Origin: Aquilaria yunnanensis
Lineage: Eukaryota; Streptophyta; Magnoliopsida; Malvales; Thymelaeaceae
Direction of reading: 5' to 3'
Assembly: GCA_039654915.1 (NCBI GenBank)
Contig: CM077599.1
Span: 71,950,001-72,014,000, forward strand
DNA length: 64,000 bases
The translations under genes and the position numbers were made by a program. The notes under the pieces were generated by a model. That model ran no database searches and was not told the DNA's origin. It worked only from the letters and a program-made list of their open reading frames with translations. This document shows positions 34,985 to 47,193 of the stretch, piece by piece; the first letter of the stretch is position 1; every line of letters starts with the position of its first letter.

Positions 34985-37900
34985 TCACATTCGAAGAGCC
35001 CTTTGAGTCCAGCAGTGTCGTAATGTTCGGCATCAGTGTGATCCAGTTCCAACTCCATCTCTGTCTGATCTTGCAGTTGATGCGTCATTGAGGATTAATC
35101 AGTGTCATGATACTATTCTATCTGATGCTCTTCCACCACCTACACGTCTTCTAACTGATATAACAAATCTAATTCTACCAACCCATGAAATGCATCCTCC
35201 TACTTTAAATAATGCACGTGGTTCCCATACCGTTCCTATTACACCTCATTCATCAACAACCCATTGTAGTCGAAGAACTTTTGAAGTTGGTGAGAATTCT
35301 TCGATAGTACCCCAACGCTCCAAGAGGCAGAGAAAAATGTCCTCTGCCTTTATACCTACACCGATTGTACCCATGCCAGAGCTATTGACAACTACTGCTG
35401 GTATACTTTTTATTTGAAGTATATTATTTGTTCATTTTGTTCAATAGTTTTCCCCGTACCCCACGTTCTACATTGATTTATAATTCTTTTCTCATAACGG
35501 TCCCATCAGAAACCTACTCTTCTAGTCTACTCATGAGAACCAACAGTTCGGAGGGACTGAGCATTAGAGTACACTGTCTCACCTTATTCTACTTACCATA
35601 GACCAATACATGTCTATCATCTTTCTTACATTTCTTCTCGTCCCAAGAACATGTTTCCAATATGAAGATCTAGGCCACCTGACTTACATTTGTTCTTATT
35701 GTGGTGCCATTATGTGGTATGCAGAAAGAAGCAATAAATCTCAGCACACGATGAATCCTGAATTCTCTCTGTGTTGCCAGAAATTGAAGGTTTCTATCCC
35801 CCATTCTTGTCATCCACCTGATTTTCTTCGTAGATTATTTGACTACAATGGAGATGAGCTATTGAGGTACTTTAGGAGGCACATTCGTGAAATAAATTCT
35901 AGATTTTCTTTCATTTCAACAGGTGCATATGTTGATTCAAGCACACATGATGGCCAAGGACCACCGACTTTCAGGAATTCTGGTATGAACTATCATCGTA
36001 TAGGGTCACTATATCCTAACAATTAAGATCGTCCTCGATTTGCACAGCTATATATGTATGATATAGAGAATGAAACATACAACCGTATCATGAGTTTTGG
36101 GGATGACAACTACACTGAGTATGATGAGACAATTATTAATGGCTTTATTCAGTTATTTGATGAGCATAATCAGTTGGTTAGGTTCTTTCGTATGGCCAGG
36201 GACAGATTTACTGATACAACGTTGCCTCCTGTAAGAATACGACTCCTTAGTTCTCAAAATCAAGATCGTAGATATAATTTCCCAACATAAAATGAGATTG
36301 CTGGCCTTTTTTATGGGATTGATGAGGACTCAGGGGACCATCGGGATATACTGGTTTACCCATGGAATTCAGAACCCCGTACTATAGATTTCTTTCATCC
36401 AAAATGTTGTGCCTTATACTTCCCATTATTCTTGGTGTATGAAGAGGACGGATACCATTTAGAGATCTACTATGTCACCTTCAATGGTGAGTTTACTCCA
36501 TCAGGGACAGTTACTCCAAGGGAGTTTTATGCCTTCCAGTTCCAGCAACGTCATTTAGTTGACTCTCTAATACTTAAGGGTGGCCGATTGTTCTAGGAGT
36601 ATGCAGTTGATGCCTACTGTGTCACCCTTGAGTCACATTTTAGGTGGCTTAGGAGGCACAAAGATCGGTTTCGTGCAGAACTACTTTGTGGCCTACAGGA
36701 TGCAGTCAATAGAGGTGACATAGATGCATATTTTTATGGAAAATAAACCATTCTTCCATCTTCTTTTTTTGGTGGTCCAAGATACATGATTCAGAATTAT
36801 CAGGATTGCATGGCATTATGTCGTGCCATGGGTTATCCTGATTTATTTATTACCTTCACCTATAACCCAAAATGGCCTGAAATCAGTCACTTCCTCGATC
36901 TCATTCCAGGCCAACCTTCTGAGGATAGACCTGAGATCGTTGACCGTGTTTTTATGATGAAACTTGCACAGTTTCGAAAAAAACTAACTAAAGGAAAACA
37001 CTTTGGACGTGTCATTGTAGGTACTACACTTTCATTCACTTTTTAATATCCTATCACCTTATTTGAATAGGACATTTAAAATTATCGCTTACTGTAAATA
37101 TTTTGCCTTTAGATATTTGCACAGTTGAATTTCAAAAACGTGGTCTCCCTCATGCACACATAGCTTTGTTCCTCCACCTAGATGACAAGATAAACACTCC
37201 TCAGAAGATCAATCATTTCATATCTGCAGAGCTCCCTGATAAACAAAAGGACCCCATTAGGTTTTCTGCTGTAGTTCGACATATGCTTCATGGCCCATAC
37301 AGGGCAGCTAACCCTCGTTGCCTATGCATGCTTAATAATACATGCTCAAAACATTACCCACGGTCATTTCAGAGTGAGACAACCATAAATCAGGATGGAT
37401 TCCCTATATATAGATGGAGGAGAGATAACCATGTTACAACTATTAAAGGGGTACCTTTGGATAACCGCTGGGTCGTACCTCATAATTTGGACTTGGTTGT
37501 TAAGTATGACTGTCATGTGAACGTGGGGTTGAAAAACAAAGACATGTGCATCAAGTACTTATGTAAATATGTCTGCAAGGGACTAGATATGTCAACTATT
37601 GTCCTCGAACGTGGTCGAAGAACTGATGAAGGGACAAATGCATCAAATGTTAATGATCATGATGAAATTAAGCAATATATGGACTGTAGATTTATTTCCA
37701 CCTGTGAGGCCTGCTAGCGCATCTTTGGGTTCTTTATCCATGAACATCATCCTTCTGTTGAAAGGCTATCTTTCCATTTACCAGGTGAGCAGAACATTGT
37801 TTATGATGAGGGTGATGACCTTTGAGATGTTGTGTATGCTCATGAAAAAAGTATGACAAAATTTGAGGCGTGGATGCATTGTAATTCACATGATGATGTT

Positions 37901-38110
37901 GCTAGAACATTGACGTATGTGCAATTCCCCGAACGGTTTGTATGGCATAGGCAGACAAAAAAATGGAAACGTCGCCAAAGGGGTCGTAGTGTTGGAAGAT
38001 TATATTTTGTTCACCCCACAGTAGGGGAGAAATTTTACCTTCATATGTTCCTGAATGTGGTAAACGGGCCATCATCGTACGTACAAATCAGGACTATTAA
38101 TGGAGTTTAG
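34985..38110 (+). pseudogene. Helitron Rep region (Helitron-like N domain), decayed
   Basis: The segment at 34985-35415 encodes a polar N-terminal region (LSDLAVDASLRINQC onward). After a presumed intron, 35640-35810 holds the Helitron zinc-finger-like block: YEDLGHLTYICSYCGAIMWY with NPEFSLCC. Then follow RNSGMNYHRIGSLYP, AQLYMYDIENE and GFIQLFDEHNQLVRFFRMAR. Next is GGPRYMIQNYQDCMAL (36775), then DLFITFTYNPKWPEI. The replication-initiator motifs follow: EFQKRGLPHAHIALFLH (about 37127), and the paired-tyrosine motif IKYLCKYVCKG (about 37550-37582). The Rep nuclease nicks DNA using the two tyrosines. More than five stops and an insertion at about 37020-37110 break the frame. Catalytic motifs themselves remain readable. 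Confidence 0.88.
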
Positions 38111-38139
38111 TATAATAGTTTTAAAGATGCCTGTTCTGC

Positions 38140-39990
38140 TTTGGGTCTTTTAGAAGGTGATGGGGAATGGCACCAATGTATACGTAAAGCGGCGCATTGG
38201 GATTTTGGAAATCAACTAAGGGAGTTATTTGGCACTTTCTTACTTTTTACAATGTTGATGACCCATTGGACCTATGGACACAAAATGCTCAGTTATTGTC
38301 AGAGGACATCTTGCATCGAGAAAAGAGGATATCAAACAACTCAGAACTAATTATGACTAATGTTGAGCAACAAAATTATGCACTTCACGAGATAGAGCAA
38401 ATGCTTAATAGAGTTGGTCGAAGTTTACGGGAATTTAAGGAAATGACTTATCTTGAAATTGACCTTAGAATGATGGCCTAGAATTCTTTACTTCCTGAAC
38501 AACTCAACTATGACAGATCTGCTTTGGCTGTCGAACATGAACAATTGGTAAGTCATCTTAATTATGGGCAGCGACATATGTGTTTTACGCTGGTTAATGC
38601 TGTTGAGTCACGAACTGAAGGCTTTTTCTTTGTACATGATAGTGGAGGGACTGGTAAGACATTTTTATGGCGCACAATTATTTCTAAGCTACGGTTTTCA
38701 GGGAAAATTGTTTTAGCTGTTGCATCTTCCAAAATAGCAGCACTCCTTCTACTTGGAGGAACCACAGCGCATTCGAGGCTTAAGATACCCATTCGAGGCT
38801 TAAGATACCCATTCTTGCTGAGGATATATCCATATGCAACATCAAACGATCAACAACATTGGCACAACTAATTTCCAATACAAGCATGGTCATTTGGGAT
38901 GAAGCTCCTATGGCACACCGGCACACATTTGAAGCTGTTGATCAGAACTTTCGCGGCATCATGAGTATAAGTGATCCTACTGCCATGAGTAAGGTGTTTG
39001 GGGGTATACCGGTTGTTCTAGGATGAGACTTTAGGCAAATCTTACTTGTTATTTCTCATGGCAATCAAGCTTATATTGTACGTGCATTCATCTTGTCATC
39101 GCCACTCTGGGTTCACTGTAAAATCTTCACTCTTACTGAGAATATGCGACTACACAATTCTTCATCACCATCTGTCTCCTTATTCAATAACTAGATAATG
39201 AGAATGGGGGAGGGTTTACTTCCAGCACAATGAATGTCAGAGGAGTAGAAGAAACCTACTTGGATCGATATTCCTTATGATTTCCTAACCTTCATCTGGG
39301 GATCCACTCAGTGACATTATTACATCAACATATCCAGATTTGGTTGCACGGTATCAAGATCTAGAGTACCTGAGACAGTGTGCTATACTTTCATCCATAA
39401 ATGACATTGTTGATAAGGTGAATGATCATGTCATAAGTCTCCTCCCTGGTGAGATACACACATTTCTTAGTCTGATAAAGTTTCATCAGTATCTGATAAT
39501 TTTGAGGCGCACTCAGCTTTATATCCTACGAAGTACCTTAACACCTTTAAATTTTTTGGTTTCCCAAACCATGAATTATGCTTGAAGCTTGGTGTCCCAA
39601 TGATGTTGCTTCACAATTTGAACCAATTAGTTGGTTTATGCAGTGGTACTCTATTAGTTGTGACATGGTTGGCTGAGAGGGTGATTGAAGCTGAAATTAT
39701 CATCGGTTTGAATTCAAGTCGTCAATTTTTCATACCTCGGGTCGAAATGGTCCCTTCAGCTACTAATCTACCATTCCTATTTTCTCTAAGACAATTCCCA
39801 CTTAAAGTTTGTTTTGCGATGACTATAAATAAAAGTCAGGGACAAACATTCAATTATGTCGGCCTGTATCTTCCACAGCCAGTTTTTACCCATGGTCAGT
39901 TGTATGTTGCTGCATCTTGAGTTACCTCTCTATCAAGTTTTCATGTCATGTTGGAAGGAGAAGACCCTTCTCGCTGTTCATCAACCCGCA
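38140..39990 (+). pseudogene. Helitron PIF1-like helicase region, decayed
   Basis: From 38360 the frame reads EQQNYALHEIEQML, then YGQRHMCFTLVNAV. Next is the Walker A loop DSGGTGKTFLW (about 38638), then VLAVASSKIAALLL with GGTTAHSR. The Walker B-like VIWDEAPM (about 38890), GGIPVVLG.DFRQILLV and FTLTENMRL follow. Near the end come GVPMMLLHNLNQ, then FAMTINKSQGQTFNYVGLYL and GQLYVAAS, as in superfamily 1 PIF1-type helicases fused to Helitron Rep. A 20-bp exact tandem duplication at 38771-38810 shifts the frame between helicase motifs. Several TAG/TGA stops occur between 39020 and 39450. Helicase activity would unwind the strand during rolling-circle transposition. Confidence 0.88.
38771..38810 (+). 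repeat. 20-bp exact tandem duplication inside the helicase
   Basis: ATTCGAGGCTTAAGATACCC is present twice without a gap, followed by a partial third ATTC. Twenty bases is not a multiple of three, so the event shifts the helicase frame after the TAHSR block. Confidence 0.97.
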
Positions 39991-40179
39991 ACATTGTATA
40001 GCGTGAAGTCTTCCAACGTTTACATCAATTACTGTTATAGGTCTACTATGCATTTCTTTTCATTTTATCATTACAATGATGCAATATTTCCTTCTACTTC
40101 TATCGTTTACACATAATCTAACATATATGTGTCTATATTAAACTGTTATGTGCTTCTTCCTTAATATTTATACATTTTC

Positions 40180-42620
40180 AGATGAGGCCTCATATAACAT
40201 TTATCAGTCAATTAAGTCCATTCACTTACAAATGGACAATCAAGGTCCGTATAACTCGTATGTGGAATGCTATCAATATTAACATTTATGAACCATACAG
40301 GATAGCAATGATACTACTTGATGAAAAGGTATGTTACTTATTGGTGTTTGTATTTTTTCACTTATAATGGTTTTAAATTTTACCATTACCTTCATCTCTT
40401 TCAAATTCTCTAATTCTTACATTCTATTGTCTTACTATAATGTTAGAATGATCATATTCAGGCGATGGCTTGTAAGTCTATTGCTCATATGTTCAATTCA
40501 TTGCTCAAAGAAGGCAATGTATATCTGATTCAGAACTTCAGTGTCGATCGAGTTGATCGAGGCTACAGGCCTGTGACAAATGAATATAGAATTTGGTTTT
40601 ACGTGAACACACGGGTGACTCTGGTTTCCATACCTATACCTCAAATACCTCGGCACAAGTTTGAGTTTGTGTCTTTCGATAAAATTCCGTCACACTATCC
40701 AAGCAATGTTCAGCTCTGTGGTAAGTTTATGCTATTTTCCTAAATTTGTTAACTTTAGATGCACCTTATGTTAAGCCTAAAATCATATTTCATGCATTTG
40801 TAGATGTTGTTGGAAAGCTTACTCAGATAGGGCAATTGACAGATGCAAAAAGAATATATGGGTCTCTCACAAAACAACGCATAATCCAATTACAAAATTT
40901 AAGGTTCATCCTAAAACTGCAACTACATTCTTTTTTTCCACACACTTTCCTATACAACTAATAGACATTATCTCCTCCAATATTTCAATGGATCAACTAT
41001 GGAAATTATTTTTTGGGGAGATCAGGCATGCCTACTCGATTATGACTCATTAAAGAACTTATAAACCCATACAATTATGGTGGTTACTTCAACTTTTGTC
41101 AAAACATATCGTGGTAAACTATTCAAAAAAAATTTGCTGAAACTTACACTCAAACATCATACTTCATTCTTCCTACATTTCATACATTTACAAGAACTAT
41201 AATTTGTCTTCTACTTCGGGGACAAAAGTTTATCTTAATCTAGAAGTGAATGAAGTACGCGAGTTCCTTCAATCGTAAGACTCTTCCCTCTAATGACTTC
41301 TTTTCCATTTCTCATAAGTTACTTTGTACCCTTATTTGCCATATTTTAGTAATAGTACTTACAAAATCATTCTTCCATGTTAGACCATCACTTGGACATG
41401 CTATCGTTGCTGAGTATGCTCCTCCTGTAGCACCACAACAACCACATCCTCGGCTTCTTTATGGTCGTCATAGGACCATACACCAGATTATGGAATTTTT
41501 ATCAAGTGGCCCCCAGCCAGTGAGTAAAAATTTTGTAGTAACTTCACACACAAACTAACCACCTCCCTTTTCTATAACCATGCTACATAATCTCTTATAC
41601 TCTTCTTACAGGACAATAAGTATACATGTCGTGCAATGGTTAGTGAGGTCATAACTAAATGTGGGTGGGCATATTAAGCATGCAAGAAATGTTGCCGAAA
41701 AGTCGAACCTATTGGCCTAACATTTATTTGTCACACCTGTAACATAGCCAACCGCACACCATCTTTGCGGTATATCTACATAATTACTCCAGTCTCATCG
41801 AATCATTTTTCCCATCCTTTCCCGACCTCTGATTATTTTACTAACACATTTTTACACAAACATTATTTAGTTATAAAGCTACTGTGAAGGTTACTGATGC
41901 TACTGGTACTGCTCTCTTCACAATGCTTGACACTGTTGCTTCAAAGCTCTTCGGTTGCTCAACATCTTCTTTACAAACACTCCTTCAATCGGTTAATTCC
42001 CATATCTTTACCATCTTTTTTCTTTCCTTATCATTAATAGATGTATAATACTAATATTATGTTATATTCTCCCATGTAACTGATCACACTGTGGACAGGA
42101 CAATGGACAAACAAAAGTTGAAGAAAAGTTCCAATAGTCTGTCAATCGTGACTTAATTTTTGAACTTGAGCTCACTTCTTTCAACTTCCAGAACAAGGAT
42201 GCGCCTTTGACTGTTAAACATTTTTACAATATTGACCCCGAACAGGAAGAACTTGCCTTTAGGTTAAAAGAATGCCTTGTACGGTCATATTTTATTCCTT
42301 TCACTCCGTACTTTATATACAAATCTTCCTCATGCATTATCCCACCTAACCACTCCATTCATTTTACCAAGTACCTCGGCTATCAGCTGAGCCTCCATTC
42401 TCCTGTTGGCCAAATCTCCCACCGAACAGAACTGCTAATGCATGGACTCAAAGTCAACTTTTCCCCGGGTTTGTTTTTCATCTATGAACATTTCTTTACT
42501 CATTCATTACAATATAGGTCACATTGTCATTTACTTAACATGTTCCAGACAGACCAGTCATTCAAGCAGTTCTCCTCTTCAGACTTCATCTTCACATACA
42601 TTTTCTACAACTGATGTGGA
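40180..42620 (+). pseudogene. Helitron RPA1-like single-strand-binding protein, decayed, multi-exon
   Basis: Exon-like segments separated by T-rich introns encode OB-fold blocks of plant RPA1/DUF223 type. The first is FISQLSPFTYKWTIKVRITRMWN (40200-40268), running to YRIAMILLDEK with a GTATG donor. Next is ACKSIAHMFNSLLKEGNVYLIQNF (40467 onward), with VTNEYRIWFYVN. Then comes DVVGKLTQIGQLTDAKR (40804 onward), typical of the second OB fold. Further exons near 41625-41760 carry zinc-finger-like cysteines (KCCRK, ICHTCNIAN), and 41880-42010 reads KATVKVTDATGTALFTMLD. Helitrons of plants often carry RPA-like genes, thought to protect the displaced strand. Stops occur in several segments. Confidence 0.75.
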
Positions 42621-43128
42621 AGTAGTAGACATCTTGTATGTACAGTATTCTTTTCCTGCTTTATCTTCCATGCCCCTATTTCTCTCATTCTCTTTACTCA
42701 ATATTTGCATAGGCTGGACTTTCATGACAACCCACACCCGGTGCATGCTCAACAATCAAAATTCCCATTTGATTTAAAGTTGCTCGTTGCTCATGAAATG
42801 TAACCACCAATACTATTTACATATATCTTAACAATTATTTTACCATTACCTTATTTTGAAATGCATGTTTACTTCTTCCTTTTTCCTAATATAAACAGGT
42901 TATTCCTCCTTGAAGATTGTGACGTTGCCATTGAGTTCCCAAACCCCAACTAGAATTTTAGTGTACCATCTCATAACATCATAACAAATCCAACCTTCTA
43001 CGAAAATGTGTACTTCCCTTCAGTTTCATATGGTCTAATATTGACATTATATTTTATCTTCAAATTTTATGTTTAAATTTTTTTTCAAATATATTGCATG
43101 TAACAAACATTTTTATATAACCTATTAT

Positions 43129-43158
43129 CCCTGTCTGTTAGACGGGTTATGAAACTAG
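43129..43158 (+). other. Helitron 3' terminus: hairpin and CTAG
   Basis: The stem arms cc(c)tgtct and agacggg flank a 3-base loop, with one unpaired t. After ttatgaaa the element ends CTAG at 43158 and the next base is T. This matches the conserved CTRR end and AT target of plant Helitrons. Confidence 0.85.
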
Positions 43159-43649
43159 TGTTCTTTTGATGTAGTTGAAGGGTTTGACTCAATAGTTACT
43201 TCAAAATGTATTAGGATTACTCCTGATTTAAGGGCAAGATTTAAGTCTTTCCAGACGTAGAAAATCTATCTCTTCTTAGGTTGTCTTTGATTTCTCTCTT
43301 TAAAAATCTTGTAATATGTATTGTATTCTAAGTGGAAAAAAAAAACATTTTTACTAATAATCAGAAGGAAAAATTACCTCATGAAGTTTTGTCAAATCTA
43401 CAGTTTTATGCATACTGTTTCAAATACGTAAACTTACCCTTTGCCCAGTTAACAACGTGATTCACAGGTGTGAAATAAAAAGAAAAATGCCTAACTGTGC
43501 CCTCTTTGCTTTTCTTCCTTGGAAGCTTTGCCCTATCCCTCTCCCGCCTCTTCCCTGTTCCTTCTGCGCCTGTCATCTTCTCTTCCATCCCTCTCCCATT
43601 TGGAATTCCGGCCAGATTTCTGACCGTCCGCACCCTCCACATCTCTCAC

Positions 43650-45245
43650 TTCCTCTCTTCTTCTCTCTCTCCACCAGTCAGTCATCACTGACAGGACTTC
43701 CACGCCGCTGCCTTCGGTCATCATCGTGGCCGTTCAAGGCCCATATTCTTAAAGGTTAGGAACTCCCAACCACCACCTTCACCGACTGCGACTCGATCTT
43801 TGAGAATTCGGCGGCGAATTGAAAACCCGATTCAGAATCGCCCATCACCATTGGAGTCTTCCATCGTTACCGTGTTCTCAGCCAGTGGAGTGAGAGTCGA
43901 TGGACGCCACTGCGGAGGAAAGGCAGAGTAAGCGGGTTGCAATTCTCCATCGGCTTCCCGGCCTGTTTTCAGGCTTCTTCCAATTCTTCAGCTTTTGCTC
44001 TAAGGTTGAGCAACTGAGTGAAACCCAAGTGAGAGTGATGGGCAGTCCGATTGATCATTTGTTCTGGTGTTTCTGGTTTTGTTTCTCTGGTTTCCTAGTC
44101 ACGAGGTATGGTGGCGGCGGTGGGTTTCACAACGAGAAAAGAGAATAGGAGGAAGAGGCGGAGGATGAGGCGAATGAGGAAGGGATGCGAAGCGACAGAG
44201 TAGAAGATGGAGTAGATCGTCAGATGCATAAGTTAGGGGTACAAAGTTTCTAATGAAGAAGGTTAGGAGGACAAAATCCAGCATTTTCTCATTTTTTAGT
44301 AACAGTAAATTATTGCGCTAACTTGATGTAGACCAAACCTAATTATTATACTATGTACATATGTCTAATTAGATATACTAACTCACCTTTTAACTCTTTA
44401 TATATAACCCTCTTCTATACAAAAAATTGGCTTGGATCGTAACCACATTGAAACATTGCCGCCTTCAGCTATCATCATTGCCATTCAAGGCCAGTAACTC
44501 CCAACCGCCTGCTGCTTTCGCCGGCTGTGACTCGGTCTTTGAGAATTCAATGGCGAATTGAAGACCTAATTCAGAATCGCCCATTGCCATCGGTCATCGG
44601 AGTCACCCATTGCCACCATGTTCTCAGCCGGTGGAGTCATTGTCCCTTATTATTTCAATGCGATTGCAATTGGGGCTTTTGGGGTCATTGACAGAGAGGT
44701 ATTGGTCTCTGCTTTTGCCGGAAATGGAGGATTTGAAGGAAAGGGGGTGGGTTGAGTTTCAGGCTAGGGCAGATATTCTCAAAGGTGTTGTGGCTCTCAT
44801 CAGCGAAGGAGGATCGAGAATAGGGCCAATATTCTTATGAACTGTGCTGCTGGCAATTTTCTTGTGGCCTCTGATGATTTGTCCCCTATTGGGTTTAAAA
44901 CAGGTTGAGTAAGCCTCGATGGACGCCACTTGAAGGAAAGGCAGAGGAAGCAGGTTGCGAATCTCCGTCGGCTTCTTGGCCAGATTCCAGGCTTCTGTTT
45001 TTTTTTCTAGTTTTTTTTTTCTCTAGTTTCCTAATTGTGAGGGACAGTGACGGCCAGGGTTTCGCAGCGAGGAAGGAGAAGAGGAGGAAGAGACGGAGGA
45101 GGAGGCAAATGGCTGAATGGGGAGAGGATGAGAAGGGGCAAAGTAGAAGATGGGGTAGATCATTAAATGCATAAGTTGGGGGCACAAAGTTTCTAAGGAA
45201 GAAGGTTAGGAGGGAAAATTTGGCATTTCCCATTTTTGTGGTAAT
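43650..45245. repeat. Diverged tandem duplication of about 0.8-0.9 kb inside the TIR element
   Basis: Block 1 (about 43710-44290) and block 2 (about 44455-45240) share CATTCAAGGCC-type, CTTTGAGAATTC, GGCGAATTGAA, CAGAATCGCCCAT, GATGGACGCCACT and ACAAAGTTTCTAA segments in the same order. Block 2 has about 250 extra bases in the middle (about 44640-44900), including TTTGAAGGAAAGGGGGTGG. Several medium ORFs (for example 43457-43759 and 44895-45305) are open only because the sequence is CT- or GA-rich. I do not call them genes. Confidence 0.8.
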
Positions 45246-45891
45246 GGTTAGGGATGGCAAAATCGGACCCGACCCAATGACCTGGACCAACCCACCCAAA
45301 CCCAAGCCCTACCTGACCCGATTTGACTAAAAAAGTCAATGACCTGAACCCGAGTATGCCCAACCCGACCTGAACCCGAACCCGATTAGAGGGAAACCCG
45401 AGCCCAAATAACCCAAACCCGAAATACCCGAACCCGAAATGACCCGAGCCTGAATTGACCCGAACCCGAAATGACCCAAACTTGAGACTGATCTGACCTG
45501 AACCCGAGATGACCCGATAACTAAACCCGATAATACCCGATTTTAACCCTCACCCTAAACCTTAACTTTCATATTTCATTATTTTCCATATTAAGTCAGT
45601 TCTAAATATGGAGGTTTCCATGTTTAGAAACTTCCAGTTTTTGAGTATTTCATATTCAATATGTCTTATATTTAGGAATAGTGACTTCCGTTATTAGTAA
45701 CTTCCATTTTTTGGTACTTCCATATTTAATAAGTCTCATATTTGAAGATGAGACTTTCATATTTAGTAGTTTCATTTCTTTTTTTAAGATATTCATGTTT
45801 AATAATTTTCATATTTTGAGAAAGGATTTCCATATTTAGTAACTTTTATTTTTTTAGGACTTCTATATATTACAAGTAGAGCCTTGAGACT

Positions 45892-47193
45892 ATGCACCTA
45901 GGTGTATAAGCACCTAATTAACACCATTAGAATTCCGTTAGTTTTAAGTATAAATAGTAACTTTTACTTCTTAATATAAGTTGTATTTAATTAGTATAAT
46001 TATGGAATGTATTAACCTTATTCAAATTTTTAGCTATGGGAAAATTTTAAATTTGAATTCATTTGAAAAGATAATAATAATGAAACAAATAAATATAATA
46101 TGATAAATATGGTAATTATTTAAAAACAAGTTTATTCATTCAGTTTTTCGTATAACCAAAATATATTCCGATAGTAGCATACATTCAGATATTAGTTTCA
46201 TACAATTGGTTGTCAGTTTAATACATAAACACCACCAGAAAATACAAATAAAAAAATCAGTAAATCCAACACCCAAATCATGCATACAATATTTATACAA
46301 ATCGAACCCAAATAATACATATCACACATTTTGAACGTGGGAGCATACATAACCACATGTGTTATCCTATTAGTCAGAAGTACTCACACAAAATAGTAGA
46401 CAAATAAATCGCTCATGGGATCATACATACATCACATAGACATACAAATCGAACTTGGGATTACACATATCCACCACCAGATAATACATCAAGATTATGA
46501 TAAACAATCTCAGAAGACAGAACAATACAAATCGTGACAAACAACACATGAATCCAACCAAAAATGTTTGAAATCCGGAATCGCACCTTTTGTCCTGCTC
46601 ACAACCCACCGCAGGTACCGTTGTAGGCCATCGATCGGCGACGGAGAGCAAGAGCGAACGACGGAGCAGAGAGCGACGGAGCACTGGCAGATCGAAGCCA
46701 AGGCGGAGCACTGGTGGATCTAGCACAAGGTGAGCCAAGGCGGAAGATCGGGAAGCATATGACGAGCCTAGGAGGTCGGTCGGCGACAGAGAGCGAGAGC
46801 GAGCAGAGAGAGCGAGCAAGAACGAGAGTGAGCGATGGAGGAGAAAAGCGACTGAGAGCGACGGAGAGCGAGAGCGAGCAGAGAGAGCAAGAGCGAGCAG
46901 AGAGAGCAAGCGAGAGCGAGAGCGAGAGCGAGCGACGGAGGAGAAGAGCAATGGAGAGCGAGAGCGAGCGAGCAGAGAGAGCGAGCGAGAGCGAGAGAAA
47001 AAGATTACTGATGGGAGAGAGAAAATTACGGGAATTAAATGGTAATTACTAAATTTACTAATTTATAACAGGAAACTTAGTGATAATTATCACAAAAATT
47101 ATGAATTTATCCTAATTGATTCAAGTTTCCTTTTAAATCTAAAACTAACTGAGCCCAAACGTCATCTAATAGGTGCACAAGCACCTAGGTGCA
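45892..47193. mobile_element. TIR element nested inside the hAT element
   Basis: The left end ATGCACCTAGGTGTATAAGC and the reverse complement of the right end, ATGCACCTAGGTGCTTGTGC, continue to match loosely for about 75 bp (shared TTAGTTTTA). The first 13 bases nearly form their own palindrome. Long imperfect TIRs suggest a Mutator-like MITE or Pack-MULE. No target duplication could be fixed. The interior contains a GA/CG-rich coding-like tract (about 46580-47000) of uncertain origin. Confidence 0.65.
46630..46998. repeat. GAGAGCGAGAGCGAGC-type degenerate microsatellite
   Basis: Hexamer-like units of gagagc and gagcga repeat for about 370 bases. They keep both strands open: 112 codons of E/R/S-rich protein on plus and 176 codons of R/S/L-rich protein on minus. 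These ORFs reflect repeat composition, not selection. The adjacent 46566-46630 is more complex and may be captured exon DNA. Confidence 0.8.

Larger units (their letters stand above)
33990..43158 (+). mobile_element. Helitron, 3' end exact, 5' end undetermined
   Basis: Rep, helicase and RPA-like remnants lie in order on plus and are followed by a Helitron terminus. The terminus is a hairpin of GC-rich arms at 43129-43146 (ccc-t-gtct, loop gtt, agac-ggg), 8 spacer bases, then CTAG at 43155-43158, followed by a T, as expected for insertion between A and T. Helitrons transpose by rolling-circle replication using the fused Rep-helicase protein. The 5' TC terminus could not be identified, and the start coordinate given is only where coding similarity begins. 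All three proteins carry multiple stops and frameshifts, so the copy is dead. Confidence 0.85.

Noticed and set aside
44895..45305. Minus ORF of 136 codons inside the TIR element
   Set aside because: CT/GA-rich low-complexity coding with no domain, within a duplicated non-coding block.
46421..46951. Long minus ORF of 176 codons, R/S/L-rich
   Set aside because: It lies on a gagagc-type microsatellite; the plus strand is open as well, so openness comes from repeat composition.
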